A program made the position numbers and the translations under genes. The notes beneath the pieces were generated by a model, which was not told where the DNA came from, made no database searches, and was given only the letters and a program-made list of their open reading frames with translations. From Rhodospirillaceae bacterium (GTDB taxonomy: Bacteria > Pseudomonadota > Alphaproteobacteria > UBA8366), in NCBI GenBank assembly GCA_002724395.1, contig PBOR01000017.1, positions 1 to 46,512 on the forward strand: a stretch of 46,512 nucleotides of DNA, in the 5' to 3' direction. This document shows positions 9,073 through 17,495 of the stretch, one piece after another. How positions within the stretch are numbered: the first letter of the stretch is position 1; each line of letters begins with the position of its first letter.

Positions 9073-9993
9073 ATGGTATCTCAGAACGAATGGGTGGTCT
9101 GGTTAAATGGTGAATTGGTGCCAGAGCGCGAAGCGTTGATCCCCTTCCGCGACCGTGGCTTCAAATATGGCGACGCAATTTACGACACCACGCGCACCTT
9201 CGGCCATAGGATATTTAAACTCGATGAGCATCTGGATCGGCTTTTTCGGTCCCTGACCTACACGCGACTTGAACCGGGATTAGATAGAGACGATTTCAAA
9301 ACAGCTACAGAAGCAGTCGTCGCACATAATCTTACAACTGTGCCCGATGATGAAGATATCTGGGTGACACAGCGGGTAAGCCGAGGGCTCGATGAAGCCG
9401 ATCGTGCGATCTATCCGGGCTACCCCGATTGCACTGTCATCGTCGAATGTCGCCCACTTCCCTATGCCGACAGGGCGCCTGCCTTCCGAGACGGGATAGA
9501 GGTTGTCGTGCCGTCCGTGCGCCGACCCGCACCCGACACGGTTAGCCCACGGGCCAAAATCGGAAACTACATGAACCTTATATTGGGCGACCTGGAGGTC
9601 AAACGAACCCAGCCCGATGCCCAACCCGTACTGCTTGATACAAATGGTAATCTCGCTGAGGGCCGTGGCAGTAACATTTTTATTGTCCGCGACGGCACTG
9701 TCCTAACACCACAGGAGCGTTATGTATTGCCCGGCATTAGCCGAGAAACCACCATCGAGTTGGCAGCAAAACTAGGCATCCCATGCGAGGAAGCCGATAT
9801 CGATTTATATGATGCGGCCACTGCAGACGAAGCCTTCATTACATCCACAAGCTGGTGCATCTGTCCCATCCAAAGCATCAACGGCCACGATCTTCAAGGC
9901 GGCATTCCCGGCCCTATAACTCAACGCCTTATCGATGCGTATATAGAGCTTGTCGATTGCGACTGGCTTGGCCAGTACTTGAAACATGCCTGA
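9073..9993 (+). CDS. class IV PLP aminotransferase (branched-chain aminotransferase / D-amino acid aminotransferase-like)
   Basis: A fold-type IV PLP enzyme of 306 residues. The family opening WLNGELVPEREALIPFRDRGF is followed by GDAIYDTTR. The PLP-binding Lys is K162 in SPRAKIGNYMN, and the Glu that contacts the PLP ring nitrogen is E196 in LAEGRGSN. The VLPGISRETTIELA segment is the usual cofactor-phosphate region. It exchanges an amino group between an amino acid and 2-oxoglutarate or pyruvate; which amino acid cannot be told from sequence. ATG 9073 is preferred because GAAGGAAC lies eight bases before it. ATG 9037 is in frame and possible, adding 12 residues. Alone on its strand, then followed by arfB. 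Confidence 0.87.
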   Translation: MVSQNEWVVWLNGELVPEREALIPFRDRGFKYGDAIYDTTRTFGHRIFKLDEHLDRLFRSLTYTRLEPGLDRDDFKTATEAVVAHNLTTVPDDEDIWVTQRVSRGLDEADRAIYPGYPDCTVIVECRPLPYADRAPAFRDGIEVVVPSVRRPAPDTVSPRAKIGNYMNLILGDLEVKRTQPDAQPVLLDTNGNLAEGRGSNIFIVRDGTVLTPQERYVLPGISRETTIELAAKLGIPCEEADIDLYDAATADEAFITSTSWCICPIQSINGHDLQGGIPGPITQRLIDAYIELVDCDWLGQYLKHA

Positions 9994-10052
9994 CTACAAG
10001 TCACCCATACAGATGTCCATGATGGCGACCACCTAAGTGTGAAGCACTAGCC

Positions 10053-10475
10053 ATGCTTCGAATCATACCGAACATCACCATCGCTGATAATGAAATTGAA
10101 GAGCAGTTCATACGTGCGCCTGGTCCAGGAGGCCAAAAAGTAAATAAGATCGAAAGCGCTGTTCAATTACGCTTTAATGCAGGGAAAAGTCGCGCTCTAT
10201 CGAATACAATTTTCCTTCGCCTGAAGAGGCTGGCTGGGCAACGCATGACGCATGACGGTGTCATCGTCATCGCGGCGAACCGCTTCCGCACCCGCGAACT
10301 AAACCGCCAAGATGCTAAAAAGCGGCTGATTGCCTTAATTCGGGAAGCGGCAGTACAGCCGAAATACCGAAGATTAACCAAACCGACCAAGGGCTCTAAA
10401 CGTCGGCGGCTAGACGGTAAAAAGCGTAAAGGTAATCTTAAGAAGACACGAGGCAGGGTTACCCCGTCTGATTGA
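10053..10475 (+). CDS. arfB: ArfB/YaeJ-type peptidyl-tRNA hydrolase (ribosome rescue)
   Basis: A 140-residue protein with the release-factor GGQ motif at 26-28 (RAPGPGGQKVNK). A basic, Lys/Arg-rich C-terminal tail follows (from about 108), the part that enters the empty mRNA channel of stalled ribosomes in ArfB. There are no codon-recognition domains, and the length equals that of ArfB, not RF1/RF2. It releases the nascent chain from ribosomes stalled without a stop codon. The ribosome site is weak. The gene follows the aminotransferase by 59 bases. Confidence 0.92.
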   Translation: MLRIIPNITIADNEIEEQFIRAPGPGGQKVNKIESAVQLRFNAGKSRALSNTIFLRLKRLAGQRMTHDGVIVIAANRFRTRELNRQDAKKRLIALIREAAVQPKYRRLTKPTKGSKRRRLDGKKRKGNLKKTRGRVTPSD

Positions 10476-10603
10476 TTAGGACGTCATCACACTTGGAAAG
10501 AGGAGAGCTGATTGGCAACCGCTATTAAGTTAATGCAGAGAATGGTCTGATTGCCTAAGCTAGCCTAGGTTGAATAACTTAAGGAGCTGAGTTTGATAAA
10601 ACT

Positions 10604-11527
10604 ATGAATGACTTTGCCAACTTTGAATTTGATGTCGACGCAATTGTACAACCGCGATCAACAGTTCCTCCAGAAAATTGGAGAATATTACGGCGTCTCC
10701 ATATTCCAGAACGCTTCAATAATCCTCGTGGCGGAACCATCAAACGCGGATTGGTACTTGATGTTGAGTCGACTGGCCTCTCGTTAGAAAATGACGACGT
10801 GATTCAGCTGGCTATGTTGGCGTTTGATTATGAAGTTGAAAGTGGACGCATTACCGACGTCCACAAAGACCAAGCATTTGATGCCTTACGGGAACCAGCA
10901 ATTCCAATCTCAGAAGAAGCATCAATCATAACAGGCATCACCAATGACATGGTTGCCGGACAAAAGATTGATGCAAGTAAAGTTGATCATATCGTCGAAC
11001 AATCGGATTTGATAATTGCTCATAATGCCCGGTTTGATCGAGCAATGGTTGAACGGCATTGGGACTGCTTCTCTAAAAAACCTTGGACCTGTACCTACGA
11101 CTCCATAGATTGGCTGCACGAAGGATTTGCTGCAGGCAAGCTTGATTACATAGGAATGCAATTTGGTTGGTTTTATGAGGGACATCGAGCCCTTATCGAT
11201 TGTGAGGCTTGTCTTGCACTTCTCGCTCAAACATTGCCGTCCTCGAACCGACGCGTTCTTGATGTAGCGCGCCAGGCTGCTCAGGAATCCAAATATTTAG
11301 TATGTGCAGTTGGTGCGCCGTTCGATGAGAAAAACACTTTGAAGGAGCGTGGTTATCGCTGGCGGCCAGACGGACTGCCAAATGGTAAGGTTTGGTGGAC
11401 TATGTGCTCCAATCCAGATGCAGAGGTCGCCTGGCTGAAGTCTGATGTTTATCGCTTCGATAAAGAAATCCCTGTTCAAGAGGTTACGGCTTTGACCCAA
11501 TTTTCGGATCGCATATGGGATTTTTAA
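10604..11527 (+). CDS. DnaQ-like (DEDDh) 3'-5' exonuclease
   Basis: 307 residues with the three exonuclease motifs. Exo I is LDVESTGL (D53, E55), Exo II is IIAHNARFDRAMVE, and Exo III is HRALIDCEACLALL, giving the DEDDh type. After the nuclease domain (about 45-225) is a 75-residue tail with KERGYRWRPDG and KVWWTM, a pattern seen after some DNA polymerase III epsilon-like nucleases. It probably trims DNA or RNA ends in repair or RNA maturation. A strong AAGGAG is 19 bases before the ATG, further than usual; no better in-frame start exists. The neighbours are arfB and the tRNA-Ser, with no functional link apparent. Confidence 0.85.
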   Translation: MNDFANFEFDVDAIVQPRSTVPPENWRILRRLHIPERFNNPRGGTIKRGLVLDVESTGLSLENDDVIQLAMLAFDYEVESGRITDVHKDQAFDALREPAIPISEEASIITGITNDMVAGQKIDASKVDHIVEQSDLIIAHNARFDRAMVERHWDCFSKKPWTCTYDSIDWLHEGFAAGKLDYIGMQFGWFYEGHRALIDCEACLALLAQTLPSSNRRVLDVARQAAQESKYLVCAVGAPFDEKNTLKERGYRWRPDGLPNGKVWWTMCSNPDAEVAWLKSDVYRFDKEIPVQEVTALTQFSDRIWDF

Positions 11528-11558
11528 CAAAAAGATTTAGGTTTCTGCACAGGTCAGA

Positions 11559-11647
11559 TGGCGGAGGGACCGGGAATCGAACCCGGGCATGAGTATTACC
11601 CCATGACGGATTAGCAATCCGCTGCATTACCGCTCTGCCACCCCTCC
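11559..11647 (-). tRNA. tRNA-Ser (anticodon GCU), CCA encoded
   Basis: On the minus strand the sequence folds as acceptor GGAGGGG/TCCCTCC (one G-U pair), discriminator G and encoded CCA. The anticodon stem GCGGA/TCCGT carries loop TTGCTAA, so the anticodon is GCT. The long variable arm (CATG...CATG) marks serine. The T arm is CCGGG-TTCGATT-CCCGG. It decodes AGC/AGU codons. It lies between the exonuclease gene and the convergent end of the GST gene. Confidence 0.97.
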
Positions 11648-11777
11648 GCGGGACGAACCTTATGGTGCGGTACCGTCAAGGCGAGACAGGTAGCGCGCAC
11701 GATCGTATGTGTCAACGAATGTACTTACGTTTTGATGCATCAGCACAAAAATAGCCAAAGACTCGCCTAAACCGGCT

Positions 11778-12410
11778 CTATAAATTAATCCCACCGAGGC
11801 AGGACATTCCCTTCTCAACCGCCGGGCGCGCCATGAGCGATTCAAACCAACGCTTTACGTTGGGATAATCGTTCAGATCCGTACGGTGACGTCCGTGGCG
11901 CTGTACCCACGGCACGATGGCAATATCGGCAATTGAATACTCACTGCCCACGCAAAATTCTTTGTCCGCCAGATGGCCGTCCAAAACACCATAAAGCCGG
12001 TGGGTTTCTTTGACATAGCGCTCAATGGCGTAGGGTACCTCTTCCTTTGCACTAAGAAAATGATGCACCTGGCCGGGCATGGGGCCCATGCCGCCCATTT
12101 GCCACATCAACCATTCCAGGCATGCAATGCGCTTGCGCGGATCTGTTGGAATAAGCTCACCAGTTTTCTCACCCAAATAGAGCAGGATCGCCGCCGATTC
12201 AAAGACCGAAACCGGTTTACCACCCGGCCCGTCAGGATCGATGATTGCAGGGATGCGGTTATTTGGCGAAATTGCTAGAAAGTTAGGTTCGAATTGTTCG
12301 CCCTTACCTATATTGACGGACTTCTCCTCATAGGGAAGGCCGACTTCCTCCAACATAATGGAAATCTTTCGCCCATTCGGGGTTGCCCATAAATAGAGTT
12401 CAATTGTCAT
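11778..12410 (-). CDS. yfcG: glutathione S-transferase, YfcG/nu-class type
   Basis: 210 residues closely patterned on E. coli YfcG. The N-terminal thioredoxin-fold part has ATPNGRKI and FLAISPNNRIPAI, then VFESAAILLYLGEKTG for gamma-glutamyl binding. The helical domain has QMGGMGPMPGQVHHF and SIADIAIVPWV. YfcG proteins have GSH-dependent disulfide-bond reductase and peroxidase activity. The ATG at 12410 is chosen from the GGAGAGAGAA site and the family N-terminus; a longer frame to 12581 is read-through only. It is divergent from the DUF1330 gene. Confidence 0.92.
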   Translation of the reverse strand: MTIELYLWATPNGRKISIMLEEVGLPYEEKSVNIGKGEQFEPNFLAISPNNRIPAIIDPDGPGGKPVSVFESAAILLYLGEKTGELIPTDPRKRIACLEWLMWQMGGMGPMPGQVHHFLSAKEEVPYAIERYVKETHRLYGVLDGHLADKEFCVGSEYSIADIAIVPWVQRHGRHRTDLNDYPNVKRWFESLMARPAVEKGMSCLGGINL

Positions 12411-12512
12411 ACTATTCTCTCTCCCTAACCTCTGGTATGTTTTGCTAAGAATGCTAGACTGCCGCCCGGTCAAAAACCACACTTTAAGATGACCAAGCAG
12501 GGGGACCACGCA

Positions 12513-12800
12513 ATGGCGGCATTTGTGATCGCGGATATTACCGTGACCGATCCGGAAAAATATAAGAATTACACAAGCCAAACGCCAGCTACCGTCGAGA
12601 AGTTTGGCGGCAAATTCGTCGTGCGCGGCGGGGATGTCACAATAATGGGTGGCGAATGGAAACCAAACCGCTTAGTGGTTATCGAATTTCCTAATATGGC
12701 AACCTTGAAGAAGTGGTACAAATCTAAGGATTACCAAAAGATCGCTAAAATTAGAGAAGAAGCCTCAGAAGGCTCGTTTGTTTTCGTTGATGGTGTTTAG
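12513..12800 (+). CDS. DUF1330 family protein
   Basis: A 95-residue protein with the DUF1330 (ferredoxin-like, dimeric alpha-beta barrel) pattern: AAFVIADITVTDPEKYKNY at the start, GGKFVVRGGD in the middle and a VVIEFPNMATLKKWYKS region. Its function is not established; relatives have the fold of small antibiotic-monooxygenase-like proteins. ATG 12513 follows a GGGGGACC site and matches the family start; an ATG at 12489 is upstream without a ribosome site. It is divergent from the GST gene, with 102 bases between starts. Confidence 0.9.
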   Translation: MAAFVIADITVTDPEKYKNYTSQTPATVEKFGGKFVVRGGDVTIMGGEWKPNRLVVIEFPNMATLKKWYKSKDYQKIAKIREEASEGSFVFVDGV

Positions 12801-13000
12801 CGCTTAATACTCGACCCTCTTATCGAAAAACCACTCGCCAGCCTCATTAACCTCAGCGCCAATCCAAACGCCAAAAACAGTTCGCAATGACGATGACAAT
12901 TAACGACTCAAACGGGAAGGGATTACGCGGATTTTATCCCAAAATTGCAACAACAACTCATTTCCTTTCGCCCAATGTCGGCGGGCTTAATCTCAATTAA

Positions 13001-14992
13001 TTACGCCGCCTGCGAGCCTGAGTTCCCTGATCCACCCGGTAATTTGCTGCGACCCCAATTAATGATACCGCCTTCGAGTAGAATTTCCACCTGACGATCC
13101 GATAGCCCATGGGTCACGGGAACTTCCATATCCTTACTCTTCACCTTCAGAACAAGATCACTGCTTCTAGAAACCGCTTCACGGGCATTCTCTAACACCA
13201 GCACATCATCCTGCGAGAGCTTGTCATAATCGTCCGGGTCGGCGAACTCCACGGGTAACAGACCGCCATTAATAGTGTTCTGCCAAAAAATACGCGCAAA
13301 ACTCTTCGCAACAATGATTTTGAGACCCAGATATTGCGGCGACAACACTGCATGAACGCGACTAGAACCTTGACCGAAATTCTCTCCAGCGACCCAAATG
13401 TGGCCACCTTGTTCCTTTACCGCGAAGGCACGATCTGCGAGCGTTTCGTCATCGCGCATAAGCGTAAATTCTGCAGTTTTTTGAACGTTCGAACGATATG
13501 GCAGCACTTGAGCTCCGGCCGGCGCGATGGCATCCGTATCAACATTATCGCCAAGCTTGATAAGTATCGGCGCCTCAATGTTCGCGGGGAAAGGATCAAT
13601 TGACGGTAAGGGAGCTGTGTGGTCACCCTTTTCAATCTTAACCCGCTTTGCTTCTTCCAACGGCATAGGCTTGATCAACGCATCTGGCAGCGCAATCCAG
13701 TTTTCAGGCTGCTCCACTTTCGGATAATCCATACCGAGCTCGCGCGGATCCGTAATCTCACCATTCATGGCTCCAGCCGTTACTACTTCAGGACTGCAGA
13801 GCCAAACCATATCACCCTTTACGCCTGAGCGGCCCGGGAAGTTGCGCGGCGTGGTACGCAAGCTATTGGCACCCATTGCCGCCGCTTGCCCCATTCCCAT
13901 GCAACCATTACAGCCAGCCTGATGCATGCGAGCACCAAATCCAATAAGATTTGCCAAATGACCCTGGTTCAGCAGATTCGTGAGCATCTCACGTGAAGTA
14001 GGATTAACATCAAACGACACGCCTTCAGCCGCTGTCTTTCCTTCTACCATCATGGCGGCGACCGCAAAATCGCGATATCCGGGATTTGCCGATGAACCAA
14101 TATAGCCCTGAGAAATTTTCTCACCTACACAGTCCCGCACCGGCACCACATTTCCCGGACTAGACGGTTTTGCGATCAACGGCTCCAAGGACGATAGATC
14201 AATCTCTTCATGAAGATCATAGGTCGCGCCCTCATCGGCTAAGATCTCTATGAAAACATCTTCACGGTCGACCGATTTCAAATAGCGTTTCACCTCGCCG
14301 TCAGCAGGAAATACGGACGTAGTGGCCCCCAACTCCGCACCCATATTAGCTATAACGTGCCGGTCCATAGCACTTAAGCAGTCAAGACCTGGACCATAAT
14401 ATTCGATGATACGGCCGAGACCGCCCTTGACACCGTGCCGACGTAGCATTTCCAGAATAACATCTTTGGCACTAACCCAATCAGGCAAACTGCCAGTCAA
14501 CTTTACACCCCAGATTTTAGGCATATTGATAACAATAGGCATACCGGCGAGCGCCATACCTACTTCAATAGACCCAGTCCCCATGCCGATCATGCCGAGC
14601 GATCCTGCGGAACAGGAATGGCTATCGCCACCGATCAAAGTCGCACCCGGGCGGCCCAACCGTTCCATATGCACAGGATGACTGATGCCATTACCAGCTG
14701 GACTGTAATGCATACCGAAGCGTTGGCAGGTGGTTTTAAGGAAGTGATGATCTTCAGCCGCCTTGTTGTCAGTCTGCAGTAAATTGTGATCCACATACTG
14801 GCAGGCCAACTCCACCTGGATACGCTCCTTGTCGAGCGCTTCGAGCGTCAATGCGGTCAACAGACCGAGTGTATCTTGGCAAAGTCCCTGATCTATTTTG
14901 ATGCCAACTTCTTCACCCGGCGTCATATCACCGGAGACCATATGTGCCTCAATGATTTTCTCGGCTACATTCATTTTGGACTTTGTTGCCAT
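13001..14992 (-). CDS. aconitate hydratase-family enzyme (one-chain LeuC+LeuD type)
   Basis: A 663-residue hydro-lyase. The N-terminal 3-layer catalytic part (about 1-480) has GGDSHSCSAGSLG, AGCNGCMGMGQ and SLRTTPRNFPGRSG. The C-terminal swivel domain (about 490-640) has GDNVDTDAI and GENFGQGSSR. This order and length match the short single-chain aconitases close to LeuCD/homoaconitase, not AcnA or AcnB. Two usual cluster cysteines are present in CNGC. The third place, normally G-S-C-T-N, reads GSSANPG, which may be typical of the subfamily. A very good AGGAGGA site precedes the ATG. It probably dehydrates and rehydrates citrate, methylcitrate or a related acid; the neighbouring MmgE/PrpD gene makes methylcitrate worth considering. 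Confidence 0.85.
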   Translation of the reverse strand: MATKSKMNVAEKIIEAHMVSGDMTPGEEVGIKIDQGLCQDTLGLLTALTLEALDKERIQVELACQYVDHNLLQTDNKAAEDHHFLKTTCQRFGMHYSPAGNGISHPVHMERLGRPGATLIGGDSHSCSAGSLGMIGMGTGSIEVGMALAGMPIVINMPKIWGVKLTGSLPDWVSAKDVILEMLRRHGVKGGLGRIIEYYGPGLDCLSAMDRHVIANMGAELGATTSVFPADGEVKRYLKSVDREDVFIEILADEGATYDLHEEIDLSSLEPLIAKPSSPGNVVPVRDCVGEKISQGYIGSSANPGYRDFAVAAMMVEGKTAAEGVSFDVNPTSREMLTNLLNQGHLANLIGFGARMHQAGCNGCMGMGQAAAMGANSLRTTPRNFPGRSGVKGDMVWLCSPEVVTAGAMNGEITDPRELGMDYPKVEQPENWIALPDALIKPMPLEEAKRVKIEKGDHTAPLPSIDPFPANIEAPILIKLGDNVDTDAIAPAGAQVLPYRSNVQKTAEFTLMRDDETLADRAFAVKEQGGHIWVAGENFGQGSSRVHAVLSPQYLGLKIIVAKSFARIFWQNTINGGLLPVEFADPDDYDKLSQDDVLVLENAREAVSRSSDLVLKVKSKDMEVPVTHGLSDRQVEILLEGGIINWGRSKLPGGSGNSGSQAA

Positions 14993-15401
14993 TTTTTCCT
15001 CCTAAAAATTATGACGCTGATATCCCACAAAGCCGAGGCCCCATACAAGAGGAAAGGCAACGCATGTAGCATTAACGCAATCAATAGACATAACCATCAA
15101 CAAATTCAGGTGAGAGGTTCTGATTATTGCTAGCGCGGAACCTGCCAAATCATACAGGAACGCTTGGGCTATTTGCTCATAATAGGCTTGGAAATTACTA
15201 TAAATAAATTGTCCCGCGGTTGACTGAACCATGAGGTCGAGCCCGTCTCCCGCAATATCGAAACGATTTTATCTTTATTTAGCGTGGACGACGCATGCAG
15301 TTTTTTTATTGTTGTCTCCGTCTATGTTTATTGACCAGTGGTTACTATAATGTCGCTCTGTTAAGAGGATTGCTTAGAAATGATGAAATTTGGAGAGTAG
15401 A
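14993..15401. other. 409-bp intergenic region between divergent genes
   Basis: This gap separates the divergent aconitase and MmgE/PrpD genes, so it should hold two promoters. TTGACC (15331-15336) and TATAAT (15346-15351) are both present on the plus strand but only nine bases apart, too close for one sigma-70 promoter. A 76-codon frame on the minus strand (15002-15232) has no recognisable features. I see no RNA gene or repeat. Confidence 0.4.
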
Positions 15402-16796
15402 ATGCCGGATAATCCAACAAAGATTTTGGCACGCTTTGTTGCTAATGCGAAGTATGAAGACCTGCCGGACCAAGCGCTAGCGCTGGGGCGCTCTTCTTTA
15501 TTGGATGCCAGCGGTACTGGCCTCGCTGGTTCTGCTTCCAAGGGTGCAAAAGCATTGAACAGCGTGCTTGAAAGCTATGCCAGCATTGATGGGACGCCAG
15601 TGATTGGCACCAACATTCGTCTCCCGGCTCCTTTTGCAGCCATGGCCAACGGCAATTCAATTCATTCCGACGATTTTGACGACACGCTCCGCGCCGACCC
15701 AAATGCGGAAGGCTATCACGGTTCGACACATCCCTCGGGTCCGTTGTTATCAGCACTCATGGCCCTGACTGATAAACGCAAAGTAAACGGCAAGGACTTT
15801 CAGATTGCCTATCACGTGGGTATGGAGCTCATGGCTAAGATCAATTCTGCCCTAGGGCCACGATCCTTCTCAGCAGGATTTCACCCAACAGCCATCATGA
15901 GTGCCTTTGGCGCCACGGCGGCAGCAGCTAAAATCAAAGGGTTAAGCGAAGAGAATATCGCCACATCACTTGGAATTTGCGCCAGCCATGCATGTGGATT
16001 ACGAGCCAATTTCGGTTCCATGATGAAGCCCTATCACCCAGGCCATGGTGCAATGTCAGGCCTTTTGGCGGCCGAAATGGCCGAAGGTGGCATTACAGCA
16101 TCCGAAGATGCTATCGGCGGCGATATTGGATTTTTGAACGCCTATGGCGACTCTATCGATATTCGGCCCTTAGAGGCTTTGGGAAACCCATGGGCTATCA
16201 TTGAGCCCAGTATTTGGATTAAGCCCTATCCATCTGGCAACCTCACGCATCCGGCGATGAGTAATCTTCGCGCCCAGTTGGAGAAAAACGACGCTCGACC
16301 TGAAGAAGTTGTCAGCCTTGCGATCCAAACCAAGCAGTCTATTTACGATACACTAATTCACCATCACCCGAAGACGGGCCTACAGAGCAAATTTTCCATG
16401 GAATTTTGCTTAGTGAAGATTTTAGTTGATGGGCATCTCGGCCTCGACGATTTTTCCGATGCAGTCGTGCAACGTGATGAAATCCAGAACATGCTAGCCA
16501 ATACCATATACAGCCCCTTCCCAGACGATGAAGGCGCTGCCAAAGGATACGAGAATTACACGACCCTTGTCACTTTTACGCTAAAAGACGGACGGGAATT
16601 TACCGAACGCGCCGACTACGGCAAGGGCAGTCACATGGATCCAATGACTTACGAAGAAGTCGCTGACAAAGCGCGGGCATGTTCTGACTATAAAGGCTGG
16701 CCAAAAGATAAATTCGACGCCTTGGTAGACGGCTGGAAAAACATCGACCATTGCGATGATGTACGAAACGTGACGCAGCACTTATTTAAAGGTTAA
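15402..16796 (+). CDS. MmgE/PrpD family protein
   Basis: 464 residues of the MmgE/PrpD (2-methylcitrate dehydratase-like) fold. Family segments include ANGNSIHSDDFDDTL with the conserved HSDDFDDT core, GSTHPSGPLLSALMAL, the FHPTAIMSAFGATAAAAK block, then RANFGSMMKPYHPGHGA and IWIKPYPSGNLTHPAM. Relatives include cis-aconitate decarboxylase and 2-methylcitrate dehydratase; substrates in this family vary widely. ATG 15402 has GGAGAG eight bases upstream, while TTG 15390 is read-through. A second, more PrpD-like paralogue is at 25584-27092. It is divergent from the aconitase gene and may share a pathway with it. Confidence 0.9.
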   Translation: MPDNPTKILARFVANAKYEDLPDQALALGRSSLLDASGTGLAGSASKGAKALNSVLESYASIDGTPVIGTNIRLPAPFAAMANGNSIHSDDFDDTLRADPNAEGYHGSTHPSGPLLSALMALTDKRKVNGKDFQIAYHVGMELMAKINSALGPRSFSAGFHPTAIMSAFGATAAAAKIKGLSEENIATSLGICASHACGLRANFGSMMKPYHPGHGAMSGLLAAEMAEGGITASEDAIGGDIGFLNAYGDSIDIRPLEALGNPWAIIEPSIWIKPYPSGNLTHPAMSNLRAQLEKNDARPEEVVSLAIQTKQSIYDTLIHHHPKTGLQSKFSMEFCLVKILVDGHLGLDDFSDAVVQRDEIQNMLANTIYSPFPDDEGAAKGYENYTTLVTFTLKDGREFTERADYGKGSHMDPMTYEEVADKARACSDYKGWPKDKFDALVDGWKNIDHCDDVRNVTQHLFKG

Positions 16797-17145
16797 TTGA
16801 TCGCAAACCACACCACGCTTTGCTTTACCGAACCCTAAAATCTCATACGTCGATGTCGATGTCACGACCTAGATCAATTGGAGTAGCCCTCGGAAGCCGA
16901 ACTGCGCGGCCTCGCCTATCAATTAAGCGTCACAATGCGTTTATGGGGCAGTCTCTTGCTTGGCTGACGACGGCTAGAAAACTACGAAACAAGAAATGAC
17001 GCAGCATTGGTTCGGAATGATAGAATATTCTCGGAAACAAACCCCTACGTGCCAACGAATTACCGTGCTATCCATAGGTTAAACATAATTTAAGAAGAGC
17101 CGGTGCGGTTTATAGGCTTTGGCGCTACCACAAGGAGGAATGCGA
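16797..17145. other. 349-bp intergenic region, nothing recognised
   Basis: This separates the MmgE/PrpD gene from the UxaA-type pair. I see no tRNA, clear hairpin, repeat or convincing small gene. It presumably contains the promoter of the downstream pair. Confidence 0.4.
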
Positions 17146-17445
17146 ATGGCTGATCAAATGTCGGAAAAGAATTTTAGCGGGAACCTCGATGCATTGATGG
17201 TGGACGAAAGTGATAATGTTGCGGTTTGCCTTCACGATATCGATCAGGGCACGGAAGCAGCGGTTAGGCTCGATAAAGAGAATTTTGCCGTAACCGCTAC
17301 AAATGCCATTCCTCGTGGTCACAAACTGGCCATACGTGAAATCGCCGAGGGGGAGAAAATCATTAAATACGGTGAGATTATCGGCCAAGCCTCTGCAAAT
17401 ATTAGCAAAGGTAATCACGTGCACGTGCACAATGTAGTCGACTGA
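17146..17445 (+). CDS. UxaA-type SAF-domain subunit (altronate dehydratase-like, N-terminal component)
   Basis: A 99-residue SAF domain like the N-terminal part of altronate/galactarate dehydratases: NVAVCLHDIDQG, then IPRGHKLAIREIAEGEKIIKYGEIIG and the final NHVHVHNV. It pairs with the next gene, which carries the catalytic part, so the enzyme is split in two subunits. AAGGAGG is seven bases before ATG 17146. The upstream ATG at 17140 is too close to that site, and the frame from 17119 is read-through. Expected role: beta-elimination of water from a sugar acid or a related hydroxy acid, cytoplasmic. Confidence 0.9.
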   Translation: MADQMSEKNFSGNLDALMVDESDNVAVCLHDIDQGTEAAVRLDKENFAVTATNAIPRGHKLAIREIAEGEKIIKYGEIIGQASANISKGNHVHVHNVVD

Positions 17446-17495
17446 TCTAATAAAAGTTTGACCCACCAGGGCCAACAAAAAAGGGAGAAATCGAA

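Noticed and set aside
15002-15232. 76-codon frame upstream of the aconitase gene on the same strand
   Set aside because: No recognisable motif or ribosome site; it lies in the divergent promoter region.
15331-15351. TTGACC and TATAAT as a promoter
   Set aside because: The spacer is nine bases, too short for a sigma-70 promoter.
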